This document shows, one piece after another, positions 5,950 through 6,869 of a stretch of 6,869 bases of DNA; within the stretch, counting starts at the first letter, position 1, and every line of letters begins with the position of its first letter. Source of the stretch: Treponema sp. (lineage in GTDB: Bacteria > Spirochaetota > Spirochaetia > Treponematales > Breznakiellaceae). The position numbers and the translations under genes were made by a program. The notes beneath the pieces were generated by a model. That model ran no database searches, was not told the DNA's origin, and worked only from the letters and a program-made list of their open reading frames with translations. The stretch covers positions 1 through 6,869 of the forward strand of contig JAISPH010000222.1 in NCBI GenBank assembly GCA_031275035.1, written 5' to 3'.

Positions 5950-6869
5950 ATGAGCTATTTTAACAGAGCATATAAGGCTTTTATCCGTGGACTCACGGTC
6001 TTTTTGATCGGCAGCTGTCAATTATTTAACGGCGGCGACACGTTTCTTTATAAGGAAAATAACCCTAACGGATTTTCTCCGGTGGAGTTGTACGATGCCG
6101 CCGAGGGGGGCAATCTGTTTCGTCTGTCCTTTGGCACGAGTTCCCGTGCGGCCGGCGATCTGGGCCAGAATACCAATCAGGGCATGGGGGTTACGGTGAA
6201 TTCCGACGGTTCTATCCTGCTTAAAGCGGTGAATACCTCCAACAATGCGGGGAAAATAGCCGGCAGTGAGGATGGGATCACCTATTTTTATACGGAAGTT
6301 GACAAGGGCAAGAATTTCCGCCTGAGTGCCGATTTTGAAGTCCACACATTTGGGTTTTCCAACAATAAACCGGATTTGAACGGTCAGGAGGCCTTTGGCC
6401 TTATGGCCCGGGACTATGTTCCCCAGTATCCCGGATTTAGCATGGAAGAAGTCCGGTATGCCACCAACGGAGGTTATTATACCGGCGCGGGACGCCCCGA
6501 TGGGCCGGGGGGCTCGGGAAACATGGTGATGGTAGGCGGGGTAAAACGGGGAGTCAGGATGTACTGGCGTACCGGCGTAACCGATCCGGCGGGGGACGCC
6601 ATTGAAAATCCCGACACTGTTGCGGATGCGTCCAAGGCGAAATTCTACTTTATGCCCAGGGAGCTGCCTGATTATTCCAAGTGGTCCAGTACCGCAGACC
6701 GGTCCGATTTTCCCACTGCGGGGACCAGGTGGAGCCTGTATCTGGAAAAAACCAATAACGGCTTTAAGGGCAGTATTACCCCACCCCCCACCAAAGGGGT
6801 TAAACCCAATGCCAGGCGGGATGATGTGATACTGGGGGAAACCTATGACTATGAACTGCTGGAACCGGA
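5950..6869 (+). CDS. Secreted lipoprotein, possible N-terminus of a pectate-lyase-like enzyme (3' end outside window)
   Basis: An open frame of 306 codons runs from ATG 5950 to the right edge without a stop. AGGGAG (5939-5944), 5 bases upstream, supports the start. The N-terminus MSYFNRAYKAFIRGLTVFLIGSC is a lipoprotein signal with lipobox IGSC, so C23 should be lipidated. The following region is rich in Gly, Asn and aromatics and looks like a beta-sandwich (FRLSADFEVHTFGF about residues 125-138, GQEAFGLMARDYVPQYPG about 145-162, GGSGNMVMVGGVKRGVRMYW about 187-206). The FGLMARD and GGSGNMVMVGG text recalls N-terminal regions of large secreted polysaccharide lyases, possibly pectate lyases. 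This is from memory and unverified. No catalytic domain is visible before the edge. A carbohydrate-binding or structural role is equally possible. Confidence 0.75.
   Translation, partial: MSYFNRAYKAFIRGLTVFLIGSCQLFNGGDTFLYKENNPNGFSPVELYDAAEGGNLFRLSFGTSSRAAGDLGQNTNQGMGVTVNSDGSILLKAVNTSNNAGKIAGSEDGITYFYTEVDKGKNFRLSADFEVHTFGFSNNKPDLNGQEAFGLMARDYVPQYPGFSMEEVRYATNGGYYTGAGRPDGPGGSGNMVMVGGVKRGVRMYWRTGVTDPAGDAIENPDTVADASKAKFYFMPRELPDYSKWSSTADRSDFPTAGTRWSLYLEKTNNGFKGSITPPPTKGVKPNARRDDVILGETYDYELLEP

Noticed and set aside
6022..6345. 107-codon minus-strand open frame under the right-edge lipoprotein
   Set aside because: It is antisense to a gene with a lipoprotein signal and ribosome binding site; no independent support.

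Overview
The window looks like a piece of a spirochaete genome, most likely a gut-type Treponema. This is inferred from several features. Two predicted lipoproteins have spirochaete-style lipoboxes. A Sec-exported protein looks like an outer-membrane beta-barrel and ends in an aromatic residue. The base composition looks roughly balanced by eye. The modular pectinesterase also fits. No rRNA or other phylogenetic marker is present, so the assignment is moderate at best.

Layout. Positions 1-746 (minus strand) hold the N-terminal 248 codons of a sugar phosphate isomerase/epimerase-like TIM barrel whose 3' end lies beyond the left edge. A 130-base divergent intergenic region separates it from 877-3909 (plus), a 1010-residue multidomain lipoprotein. 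That protein carries two FIVAR-like helical repeats, an unassigned beta-rich module, two Ig-like modules and a C-terminal pectin methylesterase (CE8) domain. Positions 3910-4294 are non-coding and rich in dyads: a long imperfect hairpin, a 17-bp perfect inverted repeat, a 9-bp hairpin with a T-run, and a 20-bp A/T-flanked bidirectional terminator. Positions 4295-5722 (minus, convergent with the esterase) encode a 475-residue predicted outer-membrane beta-barrel protein. An AT-rich divergent region (5723-5949) leads to 5950-6869 (plus), the first 306 codons of a secreted lipoprotein that runs off the right edge. It may be the N-terminus of a large pectate-lyase-like enzyme, but no catalytic domain is visible.

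How the genes may work together (inference). The esterase would remove methyl esters from pectin at the cell surface. The barrel protein could pass oligosaccharides across the outer membrane. The right-edge lipoprotein could bind or cleave pectic polymer, and the isomerase/epimerase could act on released sugars in the cytoplasm. The best support for co-regulation is a shared upstream element, CGGAATT within an A/T-rich context. It lies about 67-92 bases before the start codons of all three exported-protein genes. The two copies in the 5723-5949 region share the exact 12-mer CGGAATTTTTTC in opposite orientations, each pointing at its own gene.
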